Of a stretch of DNA of 31,685 nucleotides, positions 7,063-15,731 are shown in pieces. The position numbers and the translations under genes were made by a program. This DNA comes from an uncultured Muribaculaceae bacterium (GTDB taxonomy: Bacteria; Bacteroidota; Bacteroidia; Bacteroidales; Muribaculaceae): NCBI GenBank assembly GCA_910584525.1, contig CAJUAT010000032.1:1-31685 (forward strand), in the 5' to 3' direction. Under the pieces are notes generated by a model that worked only from the letters and a program-made list of their open reading frames with translations, searched no databases and was not told where the DNA came from. Every line of letters begins with the position of its first letter. The first letter of the stretch is position 1.

Positions 7063-7740
7063 TTAGCAAAAATTCCTGACATTTGCAACACTGGTGATTC
7101 TGCCGTCGGCCATATGGACTGTGGTGTCGGCGATATCGGCCAGTGTGGGGTCGTGGGTCACTATCACGAAAGTCTGGCCGAGGTCGTCGCGTAATGTTCC
7201 GAAGAGCCGGAGTATGTCGTCGCGGTTATGCGAGTCGAGGCTTCCGGTAGGTTCGTCGGCGAAGACCACCGACGGATTGTTGACGAGGGCTCTCGCCACG
7301 GCGGTGCGTTGTCGTTCGCCGCCGCTGAGGGCCGAGGGCTTATGGTCGCAACGGTCCGACAGTCCCAGCATTTCCAGCAGCTCCCCGGCGCGTGCCATGG
7401 CCTTGCGTCGACTCTTGCCTCCGATCATGCCGGCGATGGCAACATTCTCCTGTGCAGTGAACTCACCGAGAAGCTGGTGAAACTGGAAGATGAATCCGAT
7501 ATGGCCGCTGCGGAACGCCGACAACTTCCTGTCGTTGAGGCCGCTCACCGACACGCCGTCATATAGAATCTCCCCACGGTCGGGCCGGTCGAGAGTGCCG
7601 GCTATCTGCAGCAATGTGGTCTTCCCGGCACCGCTCGGCCCAAGGATGGTGACTATCTCCTTTTCTCCGATGCGCAGAGATACATCCCGGAGCACTTCAA
7701 GACTCCCGTAACTCTTGTATATGTTTCTGATTTCAAGCAT
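7063..7740 (-). CDS. ABC transporter ATP-binding protein, LolD/MacB type
   Basis: The 225-residue ATPase carries Walker A GPSGAGKT at 34-41, the LSGGE signature at 138-142 and Walker B VVFADEP at 158-164 followed by TGSLD. It resembles the LolD/MacB/FtsE subgroup, which drives lipoprotein release, efflux or cell-division machines rather than classic import. No permease gene is next to it, so the partner is encoded elsewhere and the substrate is unknown. The start is ATG 7740 (MLEIRNIYKSYG), which aligns with the family. The longer frame from a TTG at 7755 exists only because a 19-bp duplication copied the start region. The gene begins just after the TcdA-like gene. Confidence 0.92.
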   Translation of the reverse strand: MLEIRNIYKSYGSLEVLRDVSLRIGEKEIVTILGPSGAGKTTLLQIAGTLDRPDRGEILYDGVSVSGLNDRKLSAFRSGHIGFIFQFHQLLGEFTAQENVAIAGMIGGKSRRKAMARAGELLEMLGLSDRCDHKPSALSGGERQRTAVARALVNNPSVVFADEPTGSLDSHNRDDILRLFGTLRDDLGQTFVIVTHDPTLADIADTTVHMADGRITSVANVRNFC

Positions 7741-7765
7741 ATTCAGTGATTTCAAGCATATTCAG
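7728..7765. repeat. 19-bp perfect tandem duplication over the ABC ATPase start codon
   Basis: Two adjacent 19-bp copies (7728-7746 and 7747-7765) share tgatttcaagcatattcag. The left copy holds the real start of the ABC ATPase (7740, minus strand). The right copy holds a duplicated ATG at 7759 and reaches the stop codon of the TcdA-like gene (7762-7764). The duplicated ATG opens a nine-codon frame, including its stop, ending at 7733, so it overlaps the true start out of frame. Confidence 0.9.
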
Positions 7766-8481
7766 ATTCCCGAGATTTTTCTTATCACGTGGTTGGCCAG
7801 GAATATCCCGAAGATAGCCGGGATTGAGGCTATGGTGCCGAAGGAGGAGCGTTTGTTTGGCTCGTCGAGAGGAATCACGGAATGACGTTCAGGCCTTTCG
7901 GTGCTTGCCACGACGGTCAAGCCGGTGCGGATTCCCTGTTTGCGGAGTCGTTGGCGCACCACTCTGGCAAGGCCATCCTCGCGTGTGTCGGAAATGTCGT
8001 GATACCCCACTTTCGACGGGTCCACACGTCCGCCGGCCCCCATGCTGCTGACCAAGGGTATCCCATGCGTCAGACAATGGAGAATAAGCGCCATCTTTGG
8101 CGCCACGGTGTCGATGGCGTCAATCACGAAGTCATACCCCGCGTCAAGCAGCGGGGCGACACTTTCGGGAGTGATGTAGGTCTTAAGAGGATTTACATCA
8201 ATCTCGGGGTTTATGTCGCGGAAACGGGCGGCGAAGAGCTCTACCTTGGGGAGGCCTATCGTGGAATGCAGGGCTATCAGCTGACGGTTGATGTTAGAGG
8301 GGGCCACATCATCTGCATCCGCCATGGTGATATGTCCCACGCCGGAACGGGCAAGCATTTCAGCGGCATAGCCGCCGACACCTCCGACACCGGCCACGAA
8401 CACCCGGCTGCGCCTCAGCCGTTCCATAGCATCCGCCCCTAACAGTGTCTCCGTCCGCCCCTCCCACTTATCACTAATCAC
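7762..8481 (-). CDS. tcdA: tRNA threonylcarbamoyladenosine dehydratase-like E1/ThiF family enzyme
   Basis: TcdA cyclises the t6A37 base of ANN-decoding tRNAs to ct6A in an ATP-dependent dehydration. The 239-residue protein begins with the family pattern (GRTETLLGADAMERLRRSRV), then the nucleotide-binding loop GVGGVG at 31-36, SNINRQLIALHSTIG and DFVIDAIDTV, all typical of TcdA/YgdL-type E1-like proteins. A GTG at 8481 is the only start upstream of the conserved region, because a TAA codon lies directly before it in frame. The GTG and codons 2-5 are made of heptad repeat DNA. The gene starts 20 bp after the HMA gene, in one transcript with copA. Confidence 0.88.
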   Translation of the reverse strand: MISDKWEGRTETLLGADAMERLRRSRVFVAGVGGVGGYAAEMLARSGVGHITMADADDVAPSNINRQLIALHSTIGLPKVELFAARFRDINPEIDVNPLKTYITPESVAPLLDAGYDFVIDAIDTVAPKMALILHCLTHGIPLVSSMGAGGRVDPSKVGYHDISDTREDGLARVVRQRLRKQGIRTGLTVVASTERPERHSVIPLDEPNKRSSFGTIASIPAIFGIFLANHVIRKISGI

Positions 8482-8502
8482 TTATCTTTTATCATTTATC
8501 AT
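8468..8502. repeat. Five-unit heptad array (RTGATAA-like) at the HMA / tcdA junction
   Basis: Read on the minus strand, five consecutive heptads occur: ATGATAA, ATGATAA, AAGATAA, GTGATTA, GTGATAA. The array runs from the stop codon of the HMA gene (8502-8504) into codon 5 of the tcdA-like gene and supplies its GTG start. It matches the array at 2055-2089 in unit length and number but lies in opposite orientation relative to transcription. Confidence 0.85.
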
Positions 8503-8717
8503 TAATTCCTGATCCAGCTTCCCTGAAACCCTGTTTCCTCCAGAGTCTTGATGACCTGGCTTGCCGTTTCGGCGTCTTCGGGAATGCCGTGCACTTCGAG
8601 CACTTTGTCGACGTTGTCGAGGTCAAGGTCCCAGTTGGCGTTGGGGAACTGACGGTTTACAGCCTTCAGAATGGCGGCTTTGCAGCCGGCGCATCTTGCG
8701 TTTGTCTTGAATTTCAT
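8502..8717 (-). CDS. Small heavy-metal-associated (HMA) domain protein, CopZ-like
   Basis: This 71-residue protein is essentially one HMA (ferredoxin-like) domain with the metal-binding pair Cys9-Ala-Gly-Cys12 in NARCAGCKAAI. The family carries Cu(I) to or from copper ATPases in the cytosol. Its ATG overlaps the TGA of the preceding copper ATPase gene as ATGA (8714-8717), so the two are very likely translated in a fixed relation, supporting a copper-chaperone role. The Met usual just before the first ligand region is not evident, which may change metal preference. Confidence 0.9.
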   Translation of the reverse strand: MKFKTNARCAGCKAAILKAVNRQFPNANWDLDLDNVDKVLEVHGIPEDAETASQVIKTLEETGFQGSWIRN

Positions 8718-10951
8718 AGCTTGATTTTTGTTAGACGTAAAGAATTTGTGACCACGCAGACAGAGCTCAGTGCCATGGCGGCGGAAGCGAACATGGGTGT
8801 GAGCATGAATCCGAGCGGATATAGAGCTCCGGCAGCCAGCGGGATGCCGAGGGTGTTGTATATGAATGCCCAGAAGAGGTTCTGGCGTATAATTCTGACA
8901 GTAGTTCTGGAGAGTCTTACAGCGGCGGTGACGGTGTTGATGTTACCGGCCACGAGGGTGATCTGGGCGGTTTCGAGGGCAATATCGCTGCCGCCGCCGA
9001 GAGCTATGGAGACATCGGTCTTGGCGAGGGCTTCGGCATCGTTGATACCGTCGCCGGCCATGGCCACCTTATGGCCTTCGGCCTGCAATGCGGCTATTAC
9101 CTGCAGCTTGTCGGCGGGGCTTACCTCGGCATGGACGGTGTCGATGCCCGTTTCGCGGGCCACTGTCAAGGCAGCGGCCTTGCGGTCGCCGGTGAGCAGC
9201 ACCGGCGTGATCCCCTCGCGGCGCAGTGTGGCTATGGTATCGCCGATACCGGCACGCAGTGTGTCGCGGATGCCTATGGCCGCCACGAGCCGGCTGTCGG
9301 CGGTAACGACGGCAATGCTCATGCCTCGCCGTTCCATGTCGGCGATATGCATGCGCAGCTCTATGTCGTCGGAGGCCGCAGCAAGTGCCGGATTCCCTAT
9401 GCGGTAGAACGTGCCCCCGCTGACAGCCTCCAGACCTTCGCCTGCCTTGTAACTGTATGTGTCGGGATGTACCGGGACTGTGCCCTTCTTTTTGAAATAT
9501 CCGCAAATGGCCTCGGCCAGCGGATGCGTGCTGAGCATCTCGGCGCCGTAAATGACGCCTTCCGCCTGGAGGATTTCGTCATGGTCCATGTCGCGGGCAA
9601 AAAAGATTTCCGCCACTTGTGGACGTCCTTCAGTGAGGGTTCCTGTTTTGTCGAAGACGATGGTATCAATGTCGGCGAACTGCTCGAGGGCGGCGGCATC
9701 CTTTATCAGGAATCCGTCGAAAGCGGCGCGGCCTATTGCGGCCATTATCGCCGTGGGAGTGGCGAGACCCAGAGCACAGGGACAGGCTATCACCAGCACC
9801 GATATGGACGTCACCACTGCCTGGGGGAGATATTCGGTGCCGATGCATATCCATATTATGAAAGTGATGATGGCTATGGCAAAGACAGTAGGGACGAAGA
9901 TGGCGCTGATTTTGTCGACGATACGCTGCACGGGCGCCTTGGAAGCCTGAGCCCTGCGCACGGAGGCGATGATGCGGGCCAGCTCGGTGGCGGCTCCTAT
10001 GCGGCTTGCCGTCACGGTGAGCGTCCCTTTGTCGCACAGGGTGCCGGCAGTGACGGAAGTCCCCGGCGTTTTCTCCACGGGTATCGGTTCGCCCGTGAGC
10101 ATGCTCTCGTCGACGGTGGCTTCTCCGCTTTTCACCTTGCCGTCTACGGGTATCCGCTCGCCGGGACGTATGGCAATGTTGTCGCCGGGACGTATCTCGC
10201 TTATGGGCACAGGTGTCAGGCTACCGTCGGCAGCTACTTTCAGCGCCTCTTTGGGCTGAAGGCCCATGAGGGCACGCAACGCATCGCCCGTGTGCCGCCG
10301 GCTGCGCATCTCCATATATTTGCCGGTAAGCACGAAGGCGATGATCATGGCCGCCCCCTCATAGTAGAGACCGGCATCTATGCCATGGCCGGCAAGAGCC
10401 TCCGGCAGGATGGTGTTGAAAACGGAGTAGAGAAAACTTATCAGCGTGGATATGGCCACGAGGGAGTCCATGTTGGGAGCTTTGGCTGCAAGAGCGCGGA
10501 AACCGCGGCGGTAGAAGTCGATGCCGCACCAGAACATCACCACGGCGGTGGCTGCCATATATATCCATGGCAGCGCGGCCATATGTATATGCGCCATACA
10601 TGCCACGCACAGAGGAATGGTGATGGCCCAGGCCACAGCGAGGCGGCTGCGCATGCGTCGGAATGCCGACAGTTCGCGGGCTTCAGCCTCGGCTTCGGCG
10701 CGTGCCTCGTCACTTTCTACTATCAGTACATACCCTGCCTTGTCGAGGGCACGGGCCATCTCCTCAGGGTCGGTAAGAGCCGGATCCCAGGTCACTTTAA
10801 GCGTCGCCGAGGCATAATTGACCTCCGACTCCTCGACGCCACGGATGCCGGCAACCGTTTTCTGTACCGTATTGGCACATACGGCGCACATCATGCCGCT
10901 TACCGGAAATATCCGCTGTTCGTTGTGGTTTACAGATTTCTTATTCTCCAT
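8714..10951 (-). CDS. copA: Copper-translocating P1B-type ATPase (CopA-like)
   Basis: This integral membrane ATPase exports monovalent copper from the cytoplasm. The 745 residues comprise one N-terminal HMA domain with Cys22-Ala-Val-Cys25, a set of transmembrane helices from about 105, the actuator TGEP motif, the ion-path CPC motif near 388 (VIACPCALG), the phosphorylation site DKTGTLTEG near 432, the nucleotide-site HP pair in STHPLAEAI, TGDR near 585 and GDGINDAEAL near 632. The last helices carry ASAAMALSSVCVVTNSLRL, typical of Cu(I) ATPases. It overlaps the end of the upstream rRNA methyltransferase gene by 22 bp and the downstream chaperone gene by 4 bp. No copper-responsive regulator is visible nearby. 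Confidence 0.96.
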   Translation of the reverse strand: MENKKSVNHNEQRIFPVSGMMCAVCANTVQKTVAGIRGVEESEVNYASATLKVTWDPALTDPEEMARALDKAGYVLIVESDEARAEAEAEARELSAFRRMRSRLAVAWAITIPLCVACMAHIHMAALPWIYMAATAVVMFWCGIDFYRRGFRALAAKAPNMDSLVAISTLISFLYSVFNTILPEALAGHGIDAGLYYEGAAMIIAFVLTGKYMEMRSRRHTGDALRALMGLQPKEALKVAADGSLTPVPISEIRPGDNIAIRPGERIPVDGKVKSGEATVDESMLTGEPIPVEKTPGTSVTAGTLCDKGTLTVTASRIGAATELARIIASVRRAQASKAPVQRIVDKISAIFVPTVFAIAIITFIIWICIGTEYLPQAVVTSISVLVIACPCALGLATPTAIMAAIGRAAFDGFLIKDAAALEQFADIDTIVFDKTGTLTEGRPQVAEIFFARDMDHDEILQAEGVIYGAEMLSTHPLAEAICGYFKKKGTVPVHPDTYSYKAGEGLEAVSGGTFYRIGNPALAAASDDIELRMHIADMERRGMSIAVVTADSRLVAAIGIRDTLRAGIGDTIATLRREGITPVLLTGDRKAAALTVARETGIDTVHAEVSPADKLQVIAALQAEGHKVAMAGDGINDAEALAKTDVSIALGGGSDIALETAQITLVAGNINTVTAAVRLSRTTVRIIRQNLFWAFIYNTLGIPLAAGALYPLGFMLTPMFASAAMALSSVCVVTNSLRLTKIKL

Positions 10952-12141
10952 TCTTTGGGATACATGTTGTTGGCCCGGTTGCCGATGTTTTTGACGAATC
11001 CGAGAGGATGACCTTTGTAAGCTACAACGGTCAGTCCTCTGGGGGCGTCGTCGGGAAGCCTCAGGGCGTTATGCCTCAGGTAGTCGAGAGCCGTTTCCAA
11101 TGTAATGTCGGCAACGGGATATTTGTTCATGTCGAAGTCGGTGGCGAAAGGAGCCAGTTCTTCGGGGATGCCGTCGGCGAGTATCCGGCATCCTTTGAGA
11201 ATGCGTTCGAGGTTTTTGACACTCTTCTTCGGAGTCTGCAGAGCCCCCGGTTTTCTGAGCAGGGCTACGAAAAGGCCTTCAGCGCGGGTAATGTGTGGCA
11301 TGAACCGCAACGCCGTCCCGGCGGCCACGCCCGGGACGGCGAGTTCCACAGGCTCCAGACCATGACTGTCGATGAGCCATTGAAGATTGTCGTCGTTTTC
11401 AGTGGTATTGAAAGTGCATGTGGAATATATGAGGAGACCACCGGGGAGGAGGGCGTCGACGGCGTTGGCAAGGATATTTTTCTGCAACGCGGCGCATTGG
11501 CGAACGAGGGCCGGCGACCATTGAGTGCGGGCCACTGGTTCTTTGCGCATCATGCCTTCGCCGGAGCAGGGAGCATCCACGGCCACTATGCTGAATAAAG
11601 GAGTGCGGGCGAACGCCGCGGTGTCGGCATTGGTTACGGTGATGTCGGGGTATCCCCATTTGATGAGGTTCTCGCGGAGTACGGCAGCCCGGGAGGGTAC
11701 AAACTCATTGGCGACGAGACGCCAGCCGTCGGGGAGGGCATTGATGATGGATGTGGATTTTCCGCCCGGCGCGGCACACATGTCGAGGGCCAGTCCCGGG
11801 GGCATCCCGGCGGCATGTCGGGCCACGATGCTTTCATAAATCATGGATGCCGGTTCCTGAACGTAGAACACGCCGCCATGCATCAGCGGGTTGAGTGTGA
11901 AGGGACGCCGCTCGGGAAGATAGAATCCCGACCCGCACCATGGCACAGGCTCAAGGCCCTCATAGCCTGTAAGCTCCTCAACCGCGTTAATCCCTGCGGC
12001 AAGCGCCGACGCTCCTTTGCGCCGGTTGATTTTCACCGATGTCGTGGCCGGACCATCAAGAGCCGCCAGCAACGACGCCCCGTCGATATCCCCGCGACCC
12101 ATCACATTCTCTCTGAATCCTTCCGGCAACTCTTTTTCCAT
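10930..12141 (-). CDS. RsmB/RsmF-type (NOL1/NOP2/Sun) rRNA cytosine-C5 methyltransferase
   Basis: The family methylates cytosine C5 in 16S rRNA with S-adenosylmethionine. In 403 residues the SAM-binding motif DMCAAPGGKS lies at 120-129, motif IV VDAPCSGEG around Cys192, and motif VI YSTCTFNTTEND around Cys242, the usual catalytic Cys pair. The C-terminal ~100 residues resemble the RsmF-type accessory part. It could modify the RsmF position (C1407 in E. coli numbering), but the exact target is inferred. A perfect TAnnTTTG promoter box ends 4 bases upstream of the ATG, so this gene may open its own transcript despite lying 19 bp after hsdR. Confidence 0.94.
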   Translation of the reverse strand: MEKELPEGFRENVMGRGDIDGASLLAALDGPATTSVKINRRKGASALAAGINAVEELTGYEGLEPVPWCGSGFYLPERRPFTLNPLMHGGVFYVQEPASMIYESIVARHAAGMPPGLALDMCAAPGGKSTSIINALPDGWRLVANEFVPSRAAVLRENLIKWGYPDITVTNADTAAFARTPLFSIVAVDAPCSGEGMMRKEPVARTQWSPALVRQCAALQKNILANAVDALLPGGLLIYSTCTFNTTENDDNLQWLIDSHGLEPVELAVPGVAAGTALRFMPHITRAEGLFVALLRKPGALQTPKKSVKNLERILKGCRILADGIPEELAPFATDFDMNKYPVADITLETALDYLRHNALRLPDDAPRGLTVVAYKGHPLGFVKNIGNRANNMYPKEWRIRNL

Positions 12142-12145
12142 ACCG

Positions 12146-12153
12146 CAAAATTA
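12146..12153 (-). promoter_or_regulatory. Bacteroidota -7 box (TAATTTTG) directly before the rRNA methyltransferase start
   Basis: The box matches TAnnTTTG exactly and is separated from the ATG at 12141 by only four bases (CGGT). No good TTTG at -33 is visible. If used, transcription would begin at or within a few bases of the ATG, giving a leaderless or near-leaderless mRNA. Confidence 0.5.
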
Positions 12154-12160
12154 CAATTTT

Positions 12161-15100
12161 TTAGTGAGTGTTCATTTCGAGGTCGGTGAGGCTACGGGAT
12201 ATGACGTAGGCGTACATGGTCACGAGGACATGTACAGCCTCACGCAATTCGGCATCTGGAATCTCCGGGGCACTGTGTGCCTCCTCGTTTCTCCAGACGC
12301 GCACCTTATCCAGATAGTCGCGAAAGCGGTAATAGCGTGCGTCGGTAGTATGCTTTAGTCGCTTCAGGGATTCATGGCCGAATATGCAATCCGAGAATGT
12401 GGTGCTGTCGGCTGAGCCTTCACGTGTAGTCAGTTCGCGGTTGTTGATGAGGTAATAGAGCTTCTTCAGGAATGGCTCGAATTTGCCTACAAGAGTGTTG
12501 AAATGGGCACGCCGATCCAGTTCGGTCAAGTGCTCATTGCAAAGCAGATGATTGAAGGAGTTAATCAGCAGGTCATTGGCTCCGTTCAGTCTCGGTTTTG
12601 CGGTTCTCTTCTGAATCACATTGATAAGATATTCCGCAACCACATCGAGGCGACGCGAGGTCTGAGCCAGTTCAATAAATTCATCCCGTATTTCAGCCAC
12701 AATCTTCTCAGCAAGACGGTGCAGGTCAAGGTCGATACTGCTTTGCTGGTTGTTGCGCAAGGCCATATCGAGAATACCGCGGATATACTCGCGGGCAAAC
12801 GGTGTGTCGTTGATAAACTCCTCATAAAGGTCTATCCCTTTGCCGCTCATATCCAACACAAGGTCCTGGGCGCGTTCCGAGAACAGTTCGCGCAATACAC
12901 CGTAAGAATTGCCGCTTCTGACAGCTTCGTTTATCTTCTCGTCGGTAAGCATCAGGTGGTTCAGCGGACGGAGCACGATGTCATGGTCATCCAAGAAACC
13001 CTTGTACGGCTCGTTCACGATGTCGAGTATCTCGCGCAGCGGTCGTTTCTCATCTTCCGCCGGTGCCTTGACGTCGCCGATGCGTGATGATTTCAACTCC
13101 GCATCCTCATCTTCGAGCGCGATGGTTCCCTCCATTATCATCTGCAGACGGAGCTTGTTGAGGTCTACACGGTCGAGAATCTCCATCGGCAGAGTCTCGC
13201 GGGTGTATTGCAGACGGGGATAGAGGGCGCGGAGGAAGATATATTCACGCTCCAGGTCCGGGTCGCAGTATGTGAGCAACTGAGCCATGAAACCATAACT
13301 GCGGATATAGCGGTTCACAAGTTTGCGGTACTTGTCCTTATCGTCGTTGCTTAACGGAGTCTCACGCTCCTTTACAATCGAATTGCAGAGTGATACGGCA
13401 GAGGCGACATCCTGCTTCATCATGTATTCAACCACGCGGTCGCGTTCCGAGTCGTTGTACAGCTTGAATGCCTTGATGTCGTCGAGAAGGGTATAGAGAC
13501 GCTGGGTATCGACCTCTCCGGTGAGAATGGTGGTCTGATAATATTTCTGGAATGCCTTCTGCACTGCATCGGCATCGTTGCGGAAGTCGATAACCATCGT
13601 GTCTTCTTTCTTCACTCCTCCCTTGTCATAGCAGCGGTTGAGGCGCGAGAGGGTCTGTATGCACTGGATGCCGCCGAGTGTCTTGTCAACAAACATGGTG
13701 TGGAGCAAAGGCTGGTCAAAACCGGTCTGGAACTTGTCGGCCACAATCAGTATGCGGTATTCCGGCGTGTCGAATGTCTCGCGGATTTTGTCGTCTTTGA
13801 TGCCCCAGCCGTTCATTTTGTCCTCGGTGTACCTGGACCCGTCGGGCAATTCGACTTCTCCCGAAAAAGCCACGAGGGTCTTGATCTCACCTCCATATTC
13901 CTCGGCAATCAGATTGTCGAAAATCTTCTTGTAGCGCACTGCCGAAGCCCGACTGTCGCTCACGAACATCGCCTTCGCCCGTCCTCCGATCTTGTTGCGC
14001 GTATGCTGCATGAAGTAGCTGAGTGCAAGCCGCGCCTTCAGCGTCATGTTCTCAGGCTCGGAGTTGAGCTTACGGAGAATCAACGCCACCGACTTCTTCT
14101 CTCCGTAAAGTTCCTCCGATTCTTTGGCCACGCCTTCCGTTGTCATCGCCATTGTAGGATGCGCAGTGTTCTTCTCGATGTATTCAAACATCGTTTTGTA
14201 GGTGGTGTAGTTCCGGAGCACATCGAGAATGAACTTCTCGTCGATGGCTTGTTTCATTGTGTAATAGTCGTGGGCCACGTATCCCTCCGGAGTTTTCTTT
14301 CCGAAGAGAGCGTAGGTCTTATCCTTCGGTGTGGCTGTAAATGCGAAATAGCTGATATGACTCATCTGCTGGCGTTGGGTCTGCATATACGCCATCAGAG
14401 CATCCATCTGATTCTCATAACCCTCGGCATCCGCCTGTGCCATCGCCTGCTGAATATCAGCCTCCGTCGACAGAGCGGCGACGATGTCCTTGGCACTTTC
14501 GTTGCCGATAGCGGTGTGAGCCTCGTCGATGATTACGGCATAGTTGCGGTGCTTCTCGCGTTTTAGTTCGCTGAGCGCATAACTGAATTTCTGAACTGTG
14601 CTGACGATTATCCTTCCACCTTCGTTGATAGCTTTGGCGAGTTTCTTGCTCCCCCGGCGGATATCTTTCACTACACCGGCCTCTGTTGCGAATGCGTTGA
14701 CATCATCAGCCATATTTGCATTCAACACGATGCGGTCCGTCACCATAATGATGGAGTCGAACACCGGAGTCTGGTCGGGATTGACGAGGTTCACCAGCTG
14801 GTGGGCAAGCCACGCCATCGACTTTGTCTTACCGCTTCCTGCCGAGTGCTCGATAAGGTAATTGTGGCCGGGTCCATCCTCTCCGACCCACTTGATGAGA
14901 TTGCGCACCACGCGCAACTGATGGTAGCGGGGGAAGTATGTCACGCTCTTGCCGTCGCTCTGCACATTCTTGATGAAATGGTCGAGGATGTTGAGCAATG
15001 AGTCCGCCTGCCATATATCGCGCCACAGATAGCTCGTGGCATAATCGCCCGGCACTTGCGGATTGACCGAATCCACATTGAAGGGCAGGAACGCCGTGTC

Positions 15101-15727
15101 CTCGCCGTTGAGGAACGTTGTCATGAAGGCATAGTTGTTGTCTATGACGAAATGCACCAATGCCGTGCGTAGCATCGGATTCTTCGGGTCGCGGTCGTGG
15201 CGGTATTGCCAGATTCCGTTGGTATAGTTCTGACCGGAGCCTTCGTTTTTCAGTTCGGCGGTGATTATCGGGAAACCATTGAGAAGGATACAGAGGTCGA
15301 GTTCATTTCCCTTGTCGGCTTTGTCGAGCGAATAACGCATCTGGCGCACCACGGCAAAGCGGTTGGCGAGATAGAGCTGATGCAAGGCCGAGTCCTCACC
15401 GGCGAGCGTCGGCTTGGTCTGCATTAACTTGATGGGAATCCCCTGTATCTTCAAGCCTTTGCGCAGAATATCTACCAACGAATGACCGTTGTCGAGCTTT
15501 GAGTTGTAATCCTTGATCACGGCATCGAGAGCGGCGTCGCCGGTTTTGAAACGCTTTACAAGGCGGTTCCATGTATCGGTTTGCGCGTGAATGAACTGCC
15601 AGAGCATATCGGGGTCAACCAGCCGCTTGATGTCGAAATCGCCGGGAGTACGCTTGATATATAATGGCGAAGCTAACAAAGCAGCCTCGATATGTTCTTC
15701 AAATTTTGTTTCGTTGTCGATATTCAT
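12161..15727 (-). CDS. hsdR: Type I restriction enzyme R subunit (HsdR)
   Basis: This is the translocase-nuclease of a type I system, which cuts unmodified DNA far from the recognition site in complex with HsdM and HsdS. The 1,188 residues contain the N-terminal PD-(D/E)XK nuclease (Asp144 in NELDL, Glu158 and Lys160 in AELKNEG, then QNYTNGIWQY), the SF2 motor with Walker A SAGSGKTKS at 295-303, DEAH at 401-404, FTATPKDK, and SRLNRCYDKG near motif VI, and a C-terminal helical HsdR region. All catalytic residues seem intact, so the enzyme looks functional. It starts 4 bp after the DUF1016 nuclease gene and is the last gene of the hsd operon. Confidence 0.96.
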   Translation of the reverse strand: MNIDNETKFEEHIEAALLASPLYIKRTPGDFDIKRLVDPDMLWQFIHAQTDTWNRLVKRFKTGDAALDAVIKDYNSKLDNGHSLVDILRKGLKIQGIPIKLMQTKPTLAGEDSALHQLYLANRFAVVRQMRYSLDKADKGNELDLCILLNGFPIITAELKNEGSGQNYTNGIWQYRHDRDPKNPMLRTALVHFVIDNNYAFMTTFLNGEDTAFLPFNVDSVNPQVPGDYATSYLWRDIWQADSLLNILDHFIKNVQSDGKSVTYFPRYHQLRVVRNLIKWVGEDGPGHNYLIEHSAGSGKTKSMAWLAHQLVNLVNPDQTPVFDSIIMVTDRIVLNANMADDVNAFATEAGVVKDIRRGSKKLAKAINEGGRIIVSTVQKFSYALSELKREKHRNYAVIIDEAHTAIGNESAKDIVAALSTEADIQQAMAQADAEGYENQMDALMAYMQTQRQQMSHISYFAFTATPKDKTYALFGKKTPEGYVAHDYYTMKQAIDEKFILDVLRNYTTYKTMFEYIEKNTAHPTMAMTTEGVAKESEELYGEKKSVALILRKLNSEPENMTLKARLALSYFMQHTRNKIGGRAKAMFVSDSRASAVRYKKIFDNLIAEEYGGEIKTLVAFSGEVELPDGSRYTEDKMNGWGIKDDKIRETFDTPEYRILIVADKFQTGFDQPLLHTMFVDKTLGGIQCIQTLSRLNRCYDKGGVKKEDTMVIDFRNDADAVQKAFQKYYQTTILTGEVDTQRLYTLLDDIKAFKLYNDSERDRVVEYMMKQDVASAVSLCNSIVKERETPLSNDDKDKYRKLVNRYIRSYGFMAQLLTYCDPDLEREYIFLRALYPRLQYTRETLPMEILDRVDLNKLRLQMIMEGTIALEDEDAELKSSRIGDVKAPAEDEKRPLREILDIVNEPYKGFLDDHDIVLRPLNHLMLTDEKINEAVRSGNSYGVLRELFSERAQDLVLDMSGKGIDLYEEFINDTPFAREYIRGILDMALRNNQQSSIDLDLHRLAEKIVAEIRDEFIELAQTSRRLDVVAEYLINVIQKRTAKPRLNGANDLLINSFNHLLCNEHLTELDRRAHFNTLVGKFEPFLKKLYYLINNRELTTREGSADSTTFSDCIFGHESLKRLKHTTDARYYRFRDYLDKVRVWRNEEAHSAPEIPDAELREAVHVLVTMYAYVISRSLTDLEMNTH

Positions 15728-15731
15728 GGTA

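Noticed and set aside
9071..11011. Long plus-strand open frame (646 codons) opposite the copper ATPase gene
   Set aside because: It is antisense to a gene with all catalytic motifs, shows no recognisable domain, and such frames are common opposite GC-rich codons.
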